Notes: generated by a model from the letters alone, not told the origin. DNA of 64,000 nt from Harryflintia acetispora (GCA_004340125.1 SLUK01000005.1:1-64000), one strand, 5' to 3'; shown: positions 50,708-60,276, numbered from the stretch's first letter. Numbers and translations are program-made.

Positions 50708-50906
50708 AGGGCGCGCAGGGTCTGTGCTTATACATACCAGTAGTTGCGCCCTAACAAAGAATTGAAAACAGGGTTTCCAATTCTTCTCCCGTGGGTGCAA
50801 AACGGAAAACGCACGGAGTTTCTTCCCTCTATCTATGCCGGCGAGGGCAATTGGCCCGGCCACCCAAACCACACCTCCTCTTTTACCCTTCTTATATTTT
50901 TCTCAA

Positions 50907-50948
50907 GCGAAAGGCCGGGAGCGCAATTATGCGCTCCCGGCCTTTCGC
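50907..50948. terminator. Hairpin terminator 1 downstream of spoIIE
   Basis: A 19-bp perfect stem with a 4-nt loop. It is some 200 bp after the spoIIE stop. Confidence 0.75.
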
Positions 50949-50961
50949 TCCGGTGGCAAAA

Positions 50962-50992
50962 ATGACCGTTAGCTAGGGAAGCTAACGGTCAT
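50962..50992 (+). terminator. Hairpin terminator 2 downstream of spoIIE
   Basis: A 13-bp perfect stem containing GACCGTTAGC/GCTAACGGTC, with TTTTT 10 bp later. A related GACCG...CGGTC hairpin is at 43410. Confidence 0.6.
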
Positions 50993-51171
50993 CCTATCCT
51001 GTTTTTGTTCGAGCGGCGGTGGAATTTCTTCCAGACGCTGGAACTCTTATCCTAATTATATCCGATTCTGGAAGGAGTTTCAAGCAAAATTCCTCTTTTT
51101 CTCCTCCTCCCTATCCCGTTTTGACCCCTGGTTTCCCTATCTGGCGGTCTTTTCCAAGGAGGTCGAAAGCC

Positions 51172-52341
51172 TTGAAAACAGGGATTGGCAGACTGCTCGC
51201 CCTTACCGGTGCCGCCCTTTTTCTGTGCCTGCCCGCGCAAGCTGCGGATACCGCAGCTATGGCGGACAACGCGCAGGGATATGGAATCAAAATCCCCTTT
51301 ACCCCTTCCCCACGCACCAGCAGCTACACCTTCACCGTCTACGACGGGGATGTTTTGCAGCTGAGCCAGACGCTGGATATTCCATCCCCGCAGACGGTGT
51401 TCCTCCCCTTCGCCTGCGATCCGGCCCAGGTCAAGACCTATACGCTGGAGGTGACCGCCAATGTGGATCCCCTTCGCGCAGGACTGGACCGGCCCTATAC
51501 AAAAAGAATTACGTTTGACGCCAGCGCCAACTGCGGGCATCCCGGGGCGGCGGGGGCGCTGCTGGCCGGGGACGGCAGCGCCGCCTCGCCCTATCTGGTG
51601 ACCAACGCTGCCCAGCTCGAGCACGTCGCGCAGCACAGCGGAGCTTCCAGTACGCAGCCAGCCTATTTTCGGCAGATATGCGACATCGCCTACGACGGCA
51701 CCTCCTGGCCGGCGCGCAGCATCAGCAGCATTAGCTACGACGGGGATGGGCACCTGCTGACCGGATTTAAACCCTCCGGCGGGGGTTCCGTCTTCGGAGA
51801 CGCCGCCAACCTCTCCCTCTCAAACTTCGGGATCAATGATTTTTCGACTTCCAACTCCCCCATCTGCTCGTCCAACTCCAACCTCGTCCTCTCGCAATGC
51901 TTCGTGCAGAACGGGACAATCAGTGGTCAATCCACCAATTTCGGACCACTGAGCGCAATGGGCTCGTCGATCAAAGCCTCCAACTGCTACGTTTATGATG
52001 TCTCGGTCACAGGTTATACCAATGTCGGCGGGATGATCGGGAATGCAATAGACAATCTTTATTTAGAAAACTGCTTTACAAAACCGGTGCAAATTGTGAC
52101 TTCCAAGGTAAAATCCGGGGTCGCGTGGAGCGCTCCTTACTCTTCTTTCAACGTTCTCAACACATATTGGCTCTCCGGTTCGGCATCCTATGCCTTTACC
52201 ACCAATACCAACGCCGGGGCCACTGCGCTGAGCCATGCGCAGATGCAGCAGCAGTCGAGCTATGCGGGCTTTGATTTTGACTCGGTCTGGCGGTGGGACG
52301 AGTCCCTAAAACACCCGGTGCTGCGGGTGTTTGACCACTGA
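51172..52341 (+). CDS. Secreted protein with GLUG-like repeats
   Basis: 389 residues. Sec signal peptide (LLALTGAALFLCLPAQA, cleavage before about residue 26), an Ig-like stretch (about 45-125), then LLAGDGSAASPYLVTNAAQLEHVAQHSG, the usual opening of GLUG/beta-helix surface proteins, and repeats such as TNVGGMIGNAIDNLYLENCF with a final WRWDESLKHPVLR. No LPxTG anchor is seen. The TTG 51172 follows AAGGAGG by 9 nt. A surface or secreted adhesin-like role is plausible. Confidence 0.78.
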   Translation: MKTGIGRLLALTGAALFLCLPAQAADTAAMADNAQGYGIKIPFTPSPRTSSYTFTVYDGDVLQLSQTLDIPSPQTVFLPFACDPAQVKTYTLEVTANVDPLRAGLDRPYTKRITFDASANCGHPGAAGALLAGDGSAASPYLVTNAAQLEHVAQHSGASSTQPAYFRQICDIAYDGTSWPARSISSISYDGDGHLLTGFKPSGGGSVFGDAANLSLSNFGINDFSTSNSPICSSNSNLVLSQCFVQNGTISGQSTNFGPLSAMGSSIKASNCYVYDVSVTGYTNVGGMIGNAIDNLYLENCFTKPVQIVTSKVKSGVAWSAPYSSFNVLNTYWLSGSASYAFTTNTNAGATALSHAQMQQQSSYAGFDFDSVWRWDESLKHPVLRVFDH

Positions 52342-52372
52342 CAGGGCTTTGCCAGGAACCAATCATAGAAAA

Positions 52373-52398
52373 AGCGGCCCCACATATGTGGGGCCGCT
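52373..52398. terminator. Bidirectional terminator
   Basis: A 26-bp perfect palindrome between convergent genes with A and T flanks. Confidence 0.9.
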
Positions 52399-52411
52399 CG
52401 TTTTAAAATGC

Positions 52412-52852
52412 TTACTTGGCAGCCTGGGAGACCAGCACCTGGGAGGGAACCCTCTGGGCGGCCTCGGCGGGCTCGGTCACATTCTCGAAGGTAACGTACT
52501 TGTTCGTCTTGCGCAGCAGGAAAACCAGCGCCAGATTGAGGATCGGGGTGATCAGCGTGCCGGTGATCGCATACTCAAAGAAGGAGACGTCCACCGGAAA
52601 GAAAACCGACAGGAAAATCAGATTGAACACGGCGATCGCGGCCTCCGCGATGTAAAAACCGGTGATCTCGCTGCGGCGCACCCACGATACATAACGCTTG
52701 ACGACCAGCACGACGCCGGTCACCACCAGCGCGCCGCGCAATGCCAGCACAATACTGGGCAGGGAACTGTTCCCCATGATGAAAACCACCGCCAGTGCGA
52801 TCGCAGCGACGAAGGTATTGAGCATCATGAGATAGTACATAAACTTCTTCAT
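52412..52852 (-). CDS. Small integral membrane protein of unknown function
   Basis: About 146 residues with four hydrophobic segments (about 5-27, 33-52, 66-88, 95-114) and a short polar C-terminal tail. No family recognised. GGAGG lies 4 nt before ATG 52852. It lies downstream of the aldose epimerase gene in the same direction. Confidence 0.7.
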   Translation of the reverse strand: MKKFMYYLMMLNTFVAAIALAVVFIMGNSSLPSIVLALRGALVVTGVVLVVKRYVSWVRRSEITGFYIAEAAIAVFNLIFLSVFFPVDVSFFEYAITGTLITPILNLALVFLLRKTNKYVTFENVTEPAEAAQRVPSQVLVSQAAK

Positions 52853-52886
52853 AAAACCTCCAAAACCATAAACCAAATTTACGCCC

Positions 52887-53765
52887 TTAGATAAAGGTGA
52901 CGGAGTAAGCCGCGCTCCACTCCCCGTTAGGGGCCAGCTTTACGCAATTTTTTTTATCTCTAAACTCCTCGCCTTTGTCATCGTCCCTGCCCGCCATCCC
53001 AAACCATGGCTCAAAGCAGAGAAACGGCGCCTGTTTGTGCGGCGGCGTCCAGAACGCGACGGTGGAATAGTCTCCAAAGTCGAACTGGACCCCCCTGCGG
53101 CTGCGGCGGCTGATGAGGGTGATCCGGCGGCTAATGATACCGTCGAAAACCAGTGCATCGCCGTCGAACAGATCATAGCTCAGCGGCAGGACATCCCGTC
53201 CGCTCAGCAGGTCGTACGCCTTTGAAAAATTCATCAGCCCGCCCTCGAACACCGGGCAGCGCACCGTTTCCGGCTTCTCGAAGCGCAGCTCATAGTCACT
53301 AAACACATCGCCCTCGTAAACGGGACAGTTAAAAGCGGGATGGCCGCCGATACAAAACGGCAGTTCCCCCTCCCCGGTGTTTTTGACGGTGTAGCGCGTC
53401 TCGAGCCCGTCGCCGCCCAGCTTGAAGCCTACCACCAGCTCGAAGCCGAACGGATACATGCGGCGCGTCTGCTCGTTGTCGCGAAGGAGGAAGCTGATCG
53501 CATCCTTCTCCTGCGCACAGACCTCGAATTCGTTGTCCCGCGCAAAGCCATGGCGGGGCATATCATATGCCACGCCCGAAAAAACGGCCTTGCCGCCCTT
53601 CTGCTCCCCGACCGCCGGAAACAGCACCGGCGCGGTCTTGGCCCAGAACTGCGGATCGCGCTGCCATAGGTACTCGTTGCCCAGCACGTCCTGCAGGGAC
53701 AGAAGCTGCGCCCCAAAGCTGTCGATGACCGCCATGGAGGACCCGGTGGAGATGGTGTATTTCAC
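52887..53765 (-). CDS. Aldose 1-epimerase family protein (LacX-like mutarotase)
   Basis: About 292 residues of the galactose mutarotase superfamily. The beta-sandwich shows LWQRDPQFWAKTAPVLFPAVGE, MPRHGFARDNEFEV with the substrate His, GGHPAFNCP with the catalytic His, and FEPWFGMA with the catalytic Glu. It interconverts anomers of a free or phosphorylated hexose. GTG 53765 (with AAAGGGG upstream) is preferred to ATG 53789, which lacks a ribosome-binding site. Confidence 0.88.
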   Translation of the reverse strand: MKYTISTGSSMAVIDSFGAQLLSLQDVLGNEYLWQRDPQFWAKTAPVLFPAVGEQKGGKAVFSGVAYDMPRHGFARDNEFEVCAQEKDAISFLLRDNEQTRRMYPFGFELVVGFKLGGDGLETRYTVKNTGEGELPFCIGGHPAFNCPVYEGDVFSDYELRFEKPETVRCPVFEGGLMNFSKAYDLLSGRDVLPLSYDLFDGDALVFDGIISRRITLISRRSRRGVQFDFGDYSTVAFWTPPHKQAPFLCFEPWFGMAGRDDDKGEEFRDKKNCVKLAPNGEWSAAYSVTFI

Positions 53766-53877
53766 CTGTGTCGCAACCCCTTTCCTCATTCGTAAGGTGA
53801 ATTATAGCACAAACCAAAAAATTTTGCAAATTTGACCAAAGTTTAACAGGTTTGTCCGCCTATTTTGCCAGAATCTG

Positions 53878-54477
53878 TTAGTCGAAAAGCTCTTCCCCGC
53901 TGGGGATCAGGCTGCCCACCGTCCCAAGGTCCCCGGTCACCAGAGCGATGACCCCCTTATAGGTGAGCTGCGGGTCGTTGAGGAAGCGCCGTTTGACCTG
54001 CTCACAGAGCTCCTTGGTGGGGACGAAGAGAGAGAGCTTCATCAGCGATGCGCCGATGTCCGGTATCTCCAAGGTGATGACGTAGCCGTCCCCCTCGGGT
54101 CTTATCACGACGCTGTTTTCCCGCATGCGCCGCCCGAGGGTGAGCTGGCGCTGAAGCTCCCGCTCGCAGCGCTCCCGCACCGCGAGGGGCACATCCTTGT
54201 AAAACTGCTTCGCCGTGCTTCGCCCGTGCTCGGTGAGCTCGTAGGCCATGCCGCCCTCCCCGAGCATGCGCAGATGCCCCTGCTCGAGCATCTCGCTCAT
54301 CAGGGAGGAGAACTCGAAATAGTTGACGTACCCCGTCTTTTGAAACGTGGTGGCCAGCTGCCCGAAGGTGACCGGCTCCCCCGCTTGCTCGAGCAGGTGG
54401 CAGATCAAAAATTTTATCTCAAAATCATTGGTGGGCGCGCCGGGCGCGACCCCCGCGGTGAAAATATTCCCCTGCAA
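53878..54477 (-). CDS. DUF4364 winged-helix protein
   Basis: 199 residues: a wHTH (about 18-75, FLICHLLEQAGEPVTFGQLATTF and LMSEMLEQGHLRML) followed by an alpha/beta domain. The family is confined to Clostridia and unstudied; a DNA-binding regulator is likely. The TTG start at 54477 has a weak, G-rich upstream site. Confidence 0.82.
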   Translation of the reverse strand: MQGNIFTAGVAPGAPTNDFEIKFLICHLLEQAGEPVTFGQLATTFQKTGYVNYFEFSSLMSEMLEQGHLRMLGEGGMAYELTEHGRSTAKQFYKDVPLAVRERCERELQRQLTLGRRMRENSVVIRPEGDGYVITLEIPDIGASLMKLSLFVPTKELCEQVKRRFLNDPQLTYKGVIALVTGDLGTVGSLIPSGEELFD

Positions 54478-54640
54478 AACACCCCAACCTTTCCTGTGCT
54501 GTACTGGATACCATTATAGTATATTTCCCTGCAAAAGAAAAGCGCCGGATGTTTTCATATTGTTCACACGCGGTTGCGAATACCGTCCCATTTATGGTAT
54601 AGTCTAGTATCAGAATGATGTGTAAATTTGGGGGACCGAG

Positions 54641-55351
54641 ATGGAAGGACAACCGGATAAAAAGAAAAAAACATTTCTGCTGATCGCAGTCGTGATTCTG
54701 GCCCTGCTGATGGCGGGAATCACTCTCTGGCTATGGCCTTATTTTTCAGCCCTCTCCAAGCCTGAGGCGCAGGCGCGCTTCCAGGAATGGGTCTCCTCGC
54801 TGGGGGTGCTCGGCTGGCTGATGGTGCTGGGGCTGCAGGTGGTGCAGGTGGTGGTGGCCATCATTCCGGGCGAGCCGGTCGAGGTGCTGACCGGGGTGCT
54901 CTACGGCACCTGGGGCGGGCTGCTGACCTGCATGCTGGGGGTGCTGATCGGCTCGCTGATCGTCTTCTGGGCGGTGCGGCTGCTGGGCAGCGCGCTCATC
55001 AAATGGGTCTTTGGAGAGGAAAAGCTGCGGGGCTACCGCTTTTTGCAGAATACCGAGCGGCTCGAGACGATCACCTTCATCCTGTTTTTCATCCCCGGCA
55101 CCCCCAAGGACATTTTGACCTACGTGGCGGGGATCACGCCGATCAAGCCGACCCGCTTCCTCTTCATCGCCTGTTTCGCGCGGATCCCCTCGATTTTGAG
55201 CTCCACCTGGGCGGGCGCCACCCTGATCAGCGGCAACCTCTGGGGCACCGTGCTGATCTTCGCGGTGATGGGAGCCGTCTCCCTGCTTGGGATCATGGTG
55301 CATAAGAAGCTCATGCACCGCTACAATAAAAATGAATCGGAGAAAGCATAG
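54641..55351 (+). CDS. TVP38/TMEM64 (SNARE-associated/DedA-like) membrane protein
   Basis: 236 residues, about six membrane segments. The family core is clear: VVVAIIPGEPVEVLTGVLYGTWGGLLTCMLGVLIGSLIVFW, then a FFIPGTPKDILTYVAGITP re-entrant segment and ARIPSILSSTWAG. Relatives act as lipid scramblases or flippases; the bacterial role is poorly known. GGGGGACC precedes the ATG. Confidence 0.9.
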   Translation: MEGQPDKKKKTFLLIAVVILALLMAGITLWLWPYFSALSKPEAQARFQEWVSSLGVLGWLMVLGLQVVQVVVAIIPGEPVEVLTGVLYGTWGGLLTCMLGVLIGSLIVFWAVRLLGSALIKWVFGEEKLRGYRFLQNTERLETITFILFFIPGTPKDILTYVAGITPIKPTRFLFIACFARIPSILSSTWAGATLISGNLWGTVLIFAVMGAVSLLGIMVHKKLMHRYNKNESEKA

Positions 55352-55354
55352 GCC

Positions 55355-55392
55355 ACAGGTCCGCAGGAGGGTACTCCTGCGGACCTGTTTTC
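55355..55392 (+). terminator. Terminator of the TVP38-family gene
   Basis: A 15-bp perfect stem (55355-55369/55374-55388), 4-nt loop, TTTTC. It also sits just after the end of the opposing sugar operon. Confidence 0.92.
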
Positions 55393-55394
55393 GC

Positions 55395-56555
55395 TCATGC
55401 CGGAATCCTGAAAAAGTCATCCGGCAGCTCCCCCACCAGAGGCCGGCACCAGTCCAGATATGCTGTGGTGACGTCCATTTGCCCGGGGGCGAGATACTCT
55501 TTGGGCAGCGTGCGTTCGTGGAGCATGACCTCCCGGATCGGGATCAGGCTGGGGACGATCCGGTATGCGCCGCCCGGCCTCCTCTCAAAACCCACCATGA
55601 CCTCGGTATGCCCGCTTAGCGCGGCCTTGGCCGCTTCCCGCCCGGCCAATTCGGCCTCAAGCCTGTCGACGCCGGACTGCCAGGCGATCGATGCCCTCCC
55701 GCAGATCCCCGGCTTCTCGCCGCGCGCCTTGATCCCCAGGTTCCGAATGATCAGAGAGCAGAGGTGTGCGCTGACGTCGCCATAGTAGACCGAGCGGCCC
55801 GACCGGAATACCGGCTCGACGACCGGTTTTTTATCCTTATGACACAGCCCTTCGCTGGCCACAATCACAATTCCGCCGTGCCGCCGTGCCAGCCTTTCAA
55901 CTTCGCTTAAGAACGCCTCCTCCTCGAATGGCGCCTCCGGGCAGAGGATCATGTGGGGGCCGTCCCCCTCCCCGCTTCGCGCCAGGGCGGAGGCGGCAGC
56001 CAGCCAGCCGGCGTTTCTCCCCATCGCCTCGATCACACAGGCATGGATCGGCAGGGAACGCACGTCCTCGGACACCTCCCGCACCGTCGCCGCCAGGTAG
56101 CGCGCCGCGCTGCCGAAGCCGGGGGCATGGTCGGTCACGGCAAGGTCGTTGTCGATGGTCTTGGGGATCCCCACGACGCATATCCCCGCGCCGGCGCAGG
56201 CCCTGGCCAGCTTCCCGCAGGCATCCATCGAGCCGTTGCCGCCGTTGTAAAGGACATATCCAATGTGGCGCTCGCGCAGGACCCGCGCCATCTGCCCGTA
56301 ATCCTCCGGCTTCAAATGGTCCCGGGAGGTGCCGATGGCCGAGGCGGGGGTTCTCAGCAGTCCGCGAAGGGCATACTCCGGGATGTTGTCCAACCGGATA
56401 AAATCCTCCCGGAGCACCCCCAGCGCCCCGCCGCGCGCGCCCAACACGGCCGTGACCTTCCCGCTGTCTTTCGCCTCCATTACCGCACCGTACAGGGAGG
56501 CGTTCATCACAGTCGTGGGGGCGCCGCCATGAATGATCAACATGTTGTTTTCCAT
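55395..56555 (-). CDS. Phosphofructokinase-family sugar kinase
   Basis: 386 residues of the PfkA superfamily. Nucleotide/pyrophosphate loop GGNGSMDA (about 100), catalytic PKTIDNDLAVTDHAPGFGSA (about 129-148) and IEAMGRNAGWLAA are seen. The PKTIDND form, with Lys in place of the Gly of ATP-dependent PfkA, is typical of pyrophosphate-dependent or atypical members. It would phosphorylate fructose 6-phosphate or a tagatose/psicose analogue. ATG 56555 follows GGAGG; it starts 2 bp after the LarA-like stop. Last gene of the sugar operon. Confidence 0.85.
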   Translation of the reverse strand: MENNMLIIHGGAPTTVMNASLYGAVMEAKDSGKVTAVLGARGGALGVLREDFIRLDNIPEYALRGLLRTPASAIGTSRDHLKPEDYGQMARVLRERHIGYVLYNGGNGSMDACGKLARACAGAGICVVGIPKTIDNDLAVTDHAPGFGSAARYLAATVREVSEDVRSLPIHACVIEAMGRNAGWLAAASALARSGEGDGPHMILCPEAPFEEEAFLSEVERLARRHGGIVIVASEGLCHKDKKPVVEPVFRSGRSVYYGDVSAHLCSLIIRNLGIKARGEKPGICGRASIAWQSGVDRLEAELAGREAAKAALSGHTEVMVGFERRPGGAYRIVPSLIPIREVMLHERTLPKEYLAPGQMDVTTAYLDWCRPLVGELPDDFFRIPA

Positions 56556-56556
56556 A

Positions 56557-58059
56557 TCAGGGTACCTCCGCTTGGTGGGACAGCTCCGCCAGCGTGCTGC
56601 TGACGGTGCCCGGGTATTCCCGGTCCTTGAGGCACAGGTGCACCGCCGCCCTGGTAAAGGTCTTCGGCAGGGCGAGGATATTGGGGGTTTCCCCCACATA
56701 TTTTTGCTTGGCATCCTCCAGCGCCTCCTCGAAGGTGGCGCGGGTTTTGAGCCCCATCCCCCGCGCCAGGCCGGGCTGCTCGGCCCCCACCAGATAGATG
56801 GCCGCGGTGTGCCGCTCGGCCAGGTGCCCGCAGCTGACCATCGAAAAGCCGTGGAAGGGATGGAACGCATTGGCGTAGCGGTACCGGCGGATATACTCCC
56901 CGTCGGTGGCATAGTACTCCCCCAGCCGGCAAAGGTCGGGCAGGGTCTGCATGCCGTCGCGCTGGTACTGTTCGTAGAGTGCGGGGAGGTAGGGCCAGAG
57001 CGCCTCGTTCATAAACCCGTTGCAGGTCGATGAGCAAATGATAACGCAGCGATCGCTCATCACCCGCTTATGGCGGATAACCTGCGCGGAAAGCGCCTGC
57101 ATGAGCATGATGGGGTTGGTGCCCATCCCGTCGCCGTAGTGGAAGGACTGGGGCATACCGAAGACCAGCACGTCGTATTTTTTCTGCGCCCAGGGGACGT
57201 AGGTGCGCCGGTCGGCCACCTGCCAGCTGAGCGGCTCGATCGCCGCCGCATAGCCGGAAAAAACCGCTATCTGCCGGGAATCGCTGTCGAGCACCGCATC
57301 GCAGCAGAAAAACTTTTTCCCCATCCTCTTCTCCATGTACATCCCGATCTCATCGAACTTGGTGCGCATCAGGCTCCCGCCGCTCACCGGCACGAATTCG
57401 GGCCGGTGCATGACGCTTGGCACATGGTGGGAGGCGATGCTCCTCCAGTGGGTGATCCCGGTGGCGCAGTGCTTATAACCGCCGGAATAGCCCCCATAGG
57501 GGTTCCCCTGGACGTGTCCGATCAGCACGGCGACGTCGGCGTCGTAGACATATTTGTTCATGATTACCGGGTCCCCGCGCGGGGTGAGGCCCAGGTCGAC
57601 GAGGTGGTCCCAGTCCTCGCTGTCATGGTTGACGATCTGCCCGCTGTGCCAGAATTCATCGAAGAGCGGTTGGCCCAGAATGCCCAGAAGCTCCTTCTCG
57701 GTGTTTTTCCGGTGCAGGCCGTTGGAGCAGAGGAGCAGGATGTCCCGCTTCTCCACCCCGGCGGCGTAAAGCTCCTCGAGGACGATCGGGATGCTCACCT
57801 TGCGATGCGCGCTTTCCTGCTCCCCGCCCTTCACCCGGTCGGGGAAGATGATGACGCATTTGGAGCCCTTATGAGCCGGCTTTGACAGTGGCTCCATTCC
57901 GATGGGATTGCGTATGCTGTCCCAAGTCGCTTCCTTCACCTGGTCCTCCGGGATATGCGGGGGATCGGGTACCGTCTCCCCGGGGATAAAGATGTCGGTC
58001 GTGTCGGGCAGCCGCGCCTTCATAAGGCCATGGCCGTATTCAAATTCCAGCTGCAACAA
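56557..58059 (-). CDS. LarA-family (DUF2088) racemase/epimerase
   Basis: 500 residues, longer than the roughly 425 of lactate racemase. The LarA fold is recognised by IFPDRVKGG-type N-domain, LCSNGLHRKNTEKE, HVQGNPYGGYSGGYKHCATGITHW (with the His and Lys positions that hold the nickel-pincer nucleotide) and SSHH-like ASHHVPS. LarA homologues racemise or epimerise alpha-hydroxy acids. In this operon it may invert a sugar acid or a related hydroxy acid before the isomerases act. The larBCE cofactor genes are not in the window. TTG start, AAGGGGGA upstream. Confidence 0.83.
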   Translation of the reverse strand: MLQLEFEYGHGLMKARLPDTTDIFIPGETVPDPPHIPEDQVKEATWDSIRNPIGMEPLSKPAHKGSKCVIIFPDRVKGGEQESAHRKVSIPIVLEELYAAGVEKRDILLLCSNGLHRKNTEKELLGILGQPLFDEFWHSGQIVNHDSEDWDHLVDLGLTPRGDPVIMNKYVYDADVAVLIGHVQGNPYGGYSGGYKHCATGITHWRSIASHHVPSVMHRPEFVPVSGGSLMRTKFDEIGMYMEKRMGKKFFCCDAVLDSDSRQIAVFSGYAAAIEPLSWQVADRRTYVPWAQKKYDVLVFGMPQSFHYGDGMGTNPIMLMQALSAQVIRHKRVMSDRCVIICSSTCNGFMNEALWPYLPALYEQYQRDGMQTLPDLCRLGEYYATDGEYIRRYRYANAFHPFHGFSMVSCGHLAERHTAAIYLVGAEQPGLARGMGLKTRATFEEALEDAKQKYVGETPNILALPKTFTRAAVHLCLKDREYPGTVSSTLAELSHQAEVP

Positions 58060-58072
58060 AAGTCCCCCTTTC

Positions 58073-58906
58073 TCATTCCCCCAGGTACCGGCGCACGATT
58101 TGCAGGTATTCCTCGGGATAGAACCCGATCTCGCCCGAAAACCGCGTGAGGGCGATCAGCCCGCCGTCGATTTCCGGGATGGAAGCCAGCATGGCGGCGT
58201 TCTGATCCTTGAGCCCGCCCCCATATACCACCGGCAAGCCGCCGGTAGCCTCTTTAACGAAGCGCGCGGCCCTTTGGATATAATCCCGGTCCGGCGCCGC
58301 TTTCCCGGGGCCGATGGCCCAGACCGGCTCATAGGCGATGGCGATGTGTCCGCCACCAGCGCCCCGCAGTCCAATTTCCAGCTGCCCGGCGAGCACCTCC
58401 TGCCAGCGCTCCTGCTGTTCGGCTCTTTCCCCTATGCAGTAAAGCACGTCGAGGCCTCTGCCCACCGCGGCCCGGATTTCCTGGTTTAAAATCCGGTTGA
58501 CCGCCCCCTCGTTTGACACGCCCGCTTCGGCCAAAATCCCCGCCTTGTCCGCGCGTTCCTCACAGTGGCCGATCAATACGGCCCCGCAGCCCAGTGCCTT
58601 TGCCGCGGCCGCCGGCCTGTTCGTCGTGAACGCCCCGAAATTGCCGCCGGGCGCCACATCCTCGCGGCAGACGCCCTGGCAGCCGATCTGCAGCGGGGAG
58701 CCCAGCCTTTTTGCGTTTGCGGCTGTGATCAAGTGTGCCTCCGGGAAAAAGAAGGTGAACCGCGCCTTCCCGGAATACCGCTCTATTTCGTCCTGCAGCC
58801 GCTCGACAATCTGCGCCCCCCAGCAGCCGGCCGGGGCGAGCCTGTTTACCCCGGCCAGCCGTACAGGGATGTCAAAGCGCTTTAAATTGGTATAGATGTA
58901 TTTCAT
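58073..58906 (-). CDS. Triosephosphate-isomerase-like protein
   Basis: 277 residues, TIM fold. Asn-x-Lys in TNLKRFDIP replaces the usual GNWKMN; the catalytic His is in LIGHCEERA and the catalytic Glu in AYEPVWAIGPGK; phosphate loop VVYGGGLKDQN. It is the operon-associated branch rather than housekeeping TpiA, and may isomerise triose or tetrose phosphate (family inference). GGGAGG precedes the ATG. Confidence 0.87.
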   Translation of the reverse strand: MKYIYTNLKRFDIPVRLAGVNRLAPAGCWGAQIVERLQDEIERYSGKARFTFFFPEAHLITAANAKRLGSPLQIGCQGVCREDVAPGGNFGAFTTNRPAAAAKALGCGAVLIGHCEERADKAGILAEAGVSNEGAVNRILNQEIRAAVGRGLDVLYCIGERAEQQERWQEVLAGQLEIGLRGAGGGHIAIAYEPVWAIGPGKAAPDRDYIQRAARFVKEATGGLPVVYGGGLKDQNAAMLASIPEIDGGLIALTRFSGEIGFYPEEYLQIVRRYLGE

Positions 58907-58961
58907 TTCTTGTCCTCCCGGCGGCTGCGTGCCGCAACCGTCCAGTGCGCCCCGGCGCCGC

Positions 58962-60221
58962 TCAGATGGCTTCGCCCCTCAGCCGTCTGGACATGGCCTG
59001 CTTGTAGGCCTCCACCCCCGGCTGGTCAAACGGATTGACCCCCAGCATCTCGCTGGACAGGTAGCAGCTGAATTCAAAGAAATAAAGCAGCTGTCCCAGG
59101 TGATAGGCATCGATCCTCGGGACAGAGAGCCTGAGGCAGGGCAGCCGGGAGGAGTGGGCCTGCATGGTCGCCTCCTCGGCGGCGCGGTTGAGGAAGCGGT
59201 AATCCTTGCCCTCCAGGTACTGAAACCCGTCCTGGACAGGGCTCGGCGGCACGCTCACGTCGGCTTCCGGGTCCTCGACCTGCAAAAAGGTTTCTAAAAG
59301 GATGGGAGCGCCCTCCTGTACATACTGTCCGACCGAGTGCAGGTCCTCCGAATATTTTGAGAGAACCGGGAACAGTCCCATCCCGCGCTTGCCCTGGCTT
59401 TCAGCGAACAGCTGCACCCACCATTCGCCAAGATACCCCAGGCGCGGCTCAAAGATGGAGAGCATCTCCAGGCGCTTGCCCTGCTGGTACCATAGATTCC
59501 GAAACGCCGCATACCGCACCGCGGGGTTTTGGGGGCTGCCGTCGGTGCGCAGGGCGCAGCACATTTCGACGGCCCCGCGCACCACCTGCGCAATGTCCAC
59601 CCCGGCGGCCGCCATGGGGAAGAGCCCCACGTCGCAAAGCGCCGAATAACGGCCCCCGATATTATCCGGAAATGTTAAAAAATCGTAGCCGTTTTCCCCG
59701 GCCATCTCCTGCAGCCGGCTGCCCGGCGTGCCGGTCACCAAAATGCGTTTTGCTGCTCCCCCGCCATAGCGTCCCTCCAGCACCGCCCGCAGGGTGCGAA
59801 AAGCCACACCCGGTTCCAGCGTCTCGAAGTTTTTGGCAATGACGTTTATGTAGAAGGATTTCCCCTCCAACTGGCCTATCACCTGCCGCATGCTGTGGGG
59901 GGACAGCGTGTTCCCCGCATAGACGATCGGTATCCCTTCGGGCTCCAGAGCCGTGACGAGGGCCCTCGCCGCCTTGTTGGAGCCGCCGACCCCGATCAGG
60001 ACAAGGGACTGCGCTTTCTCTCGCACCTCTTTTGCCTTCCCCTGCAGCTGCTCCACCCGGACGGGCGGGGCCCACTCCTCCGGGTCCAGCCAGCCCATGC
60101 TGTCCCGGTACCGTTCGTCTCCGGCCCACAGCCCCGGCAGCAGCCGGGCGCCGGCGCCGCAGAGCGCCTCCAGCTCCCCGCGGCCCGCGTTCCCCATGGA
60201 TTCGATCTTTAGTTTTATCAT
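58962..60221 (-). CDS. Phosphoglucose-isomerase-like enzyme
   Basis: About 419 residues, PGI superfamily. SIS-type VLIGVGGSNKAARA (about 74-87), NIGGRYSALCDVGLFP (PGI signature 1 with an Asp at a usually small position), EDLHSVGQ with the active-site His region, and signature 2 NPFDQPGVEAYK with the catalytic Lys. It converts an aldose 6-phosphate to the ketose. ATG 60221 has better spacing to GAGGGAG than 60227. Confidence 0.88.
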   Translation of the reverse strand: MIKLKIESMGNAGRGELEALCGAGARLLPGLWAGDERYRDSMGWLDPEEWAPPVRVEQLQGKAKEVREKAQSLVLIGVGGSNKAARALVTALEPEGIPIVYAGNTLSPHSMRQVIGQLEGKSFYINVIAKNFETLEPGVAFRTLRAVLEGRYGGGAAKRILVTGTPGSRLQEMAGENGYDFLTFPDNIGGRYSALCDVGLFPMAAAGVDIAQVVRGAVEMCCALRTDGSPQNPAVRYAAFRNLWYQQGKRLEMLSIFEPRLGYLGEWWVQLFAESQGKRGMGLFPVLSKYSEDLHSVGQYVQEGAPILLETFLQVEDPEADVSVPPSPVQDGFQYLEGKDYRFLNRAAEEATMQAHSSRLPCLRLSVPRIDAYHLGQLLYFFEFSCYLSSEMLGVNPFDQPGVEAYKQAMSRRLRGEAI

Positions 60222-60252
60222 CTGCATCGCTCCCTCAATCGGCCCTAAAGCT

Positions 60253-60276
60253 ATGCCCCCGGCGTACCAGGGGCAT
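60253..60276. repeat. Intercistronic hairpin
   Basis: ATGCCCC/GGGGCAT with a 10-nt loop between the SIS and PGI-like genes. It could process or stabilise the operon mRNA. Confidence 0.35.

Larger units (their letters stand above)
50708..51171. other. Non-coding gap after spoIIE
   Basis: 464 bp with two strong hairpins (50907-50948 and 50962-50992) and no convincing gene. The short frames here lack family resemblance. A weak inverted repeat (GAATTG/CAATTC, 50759-50783) is also present. Confidence 0.5.
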
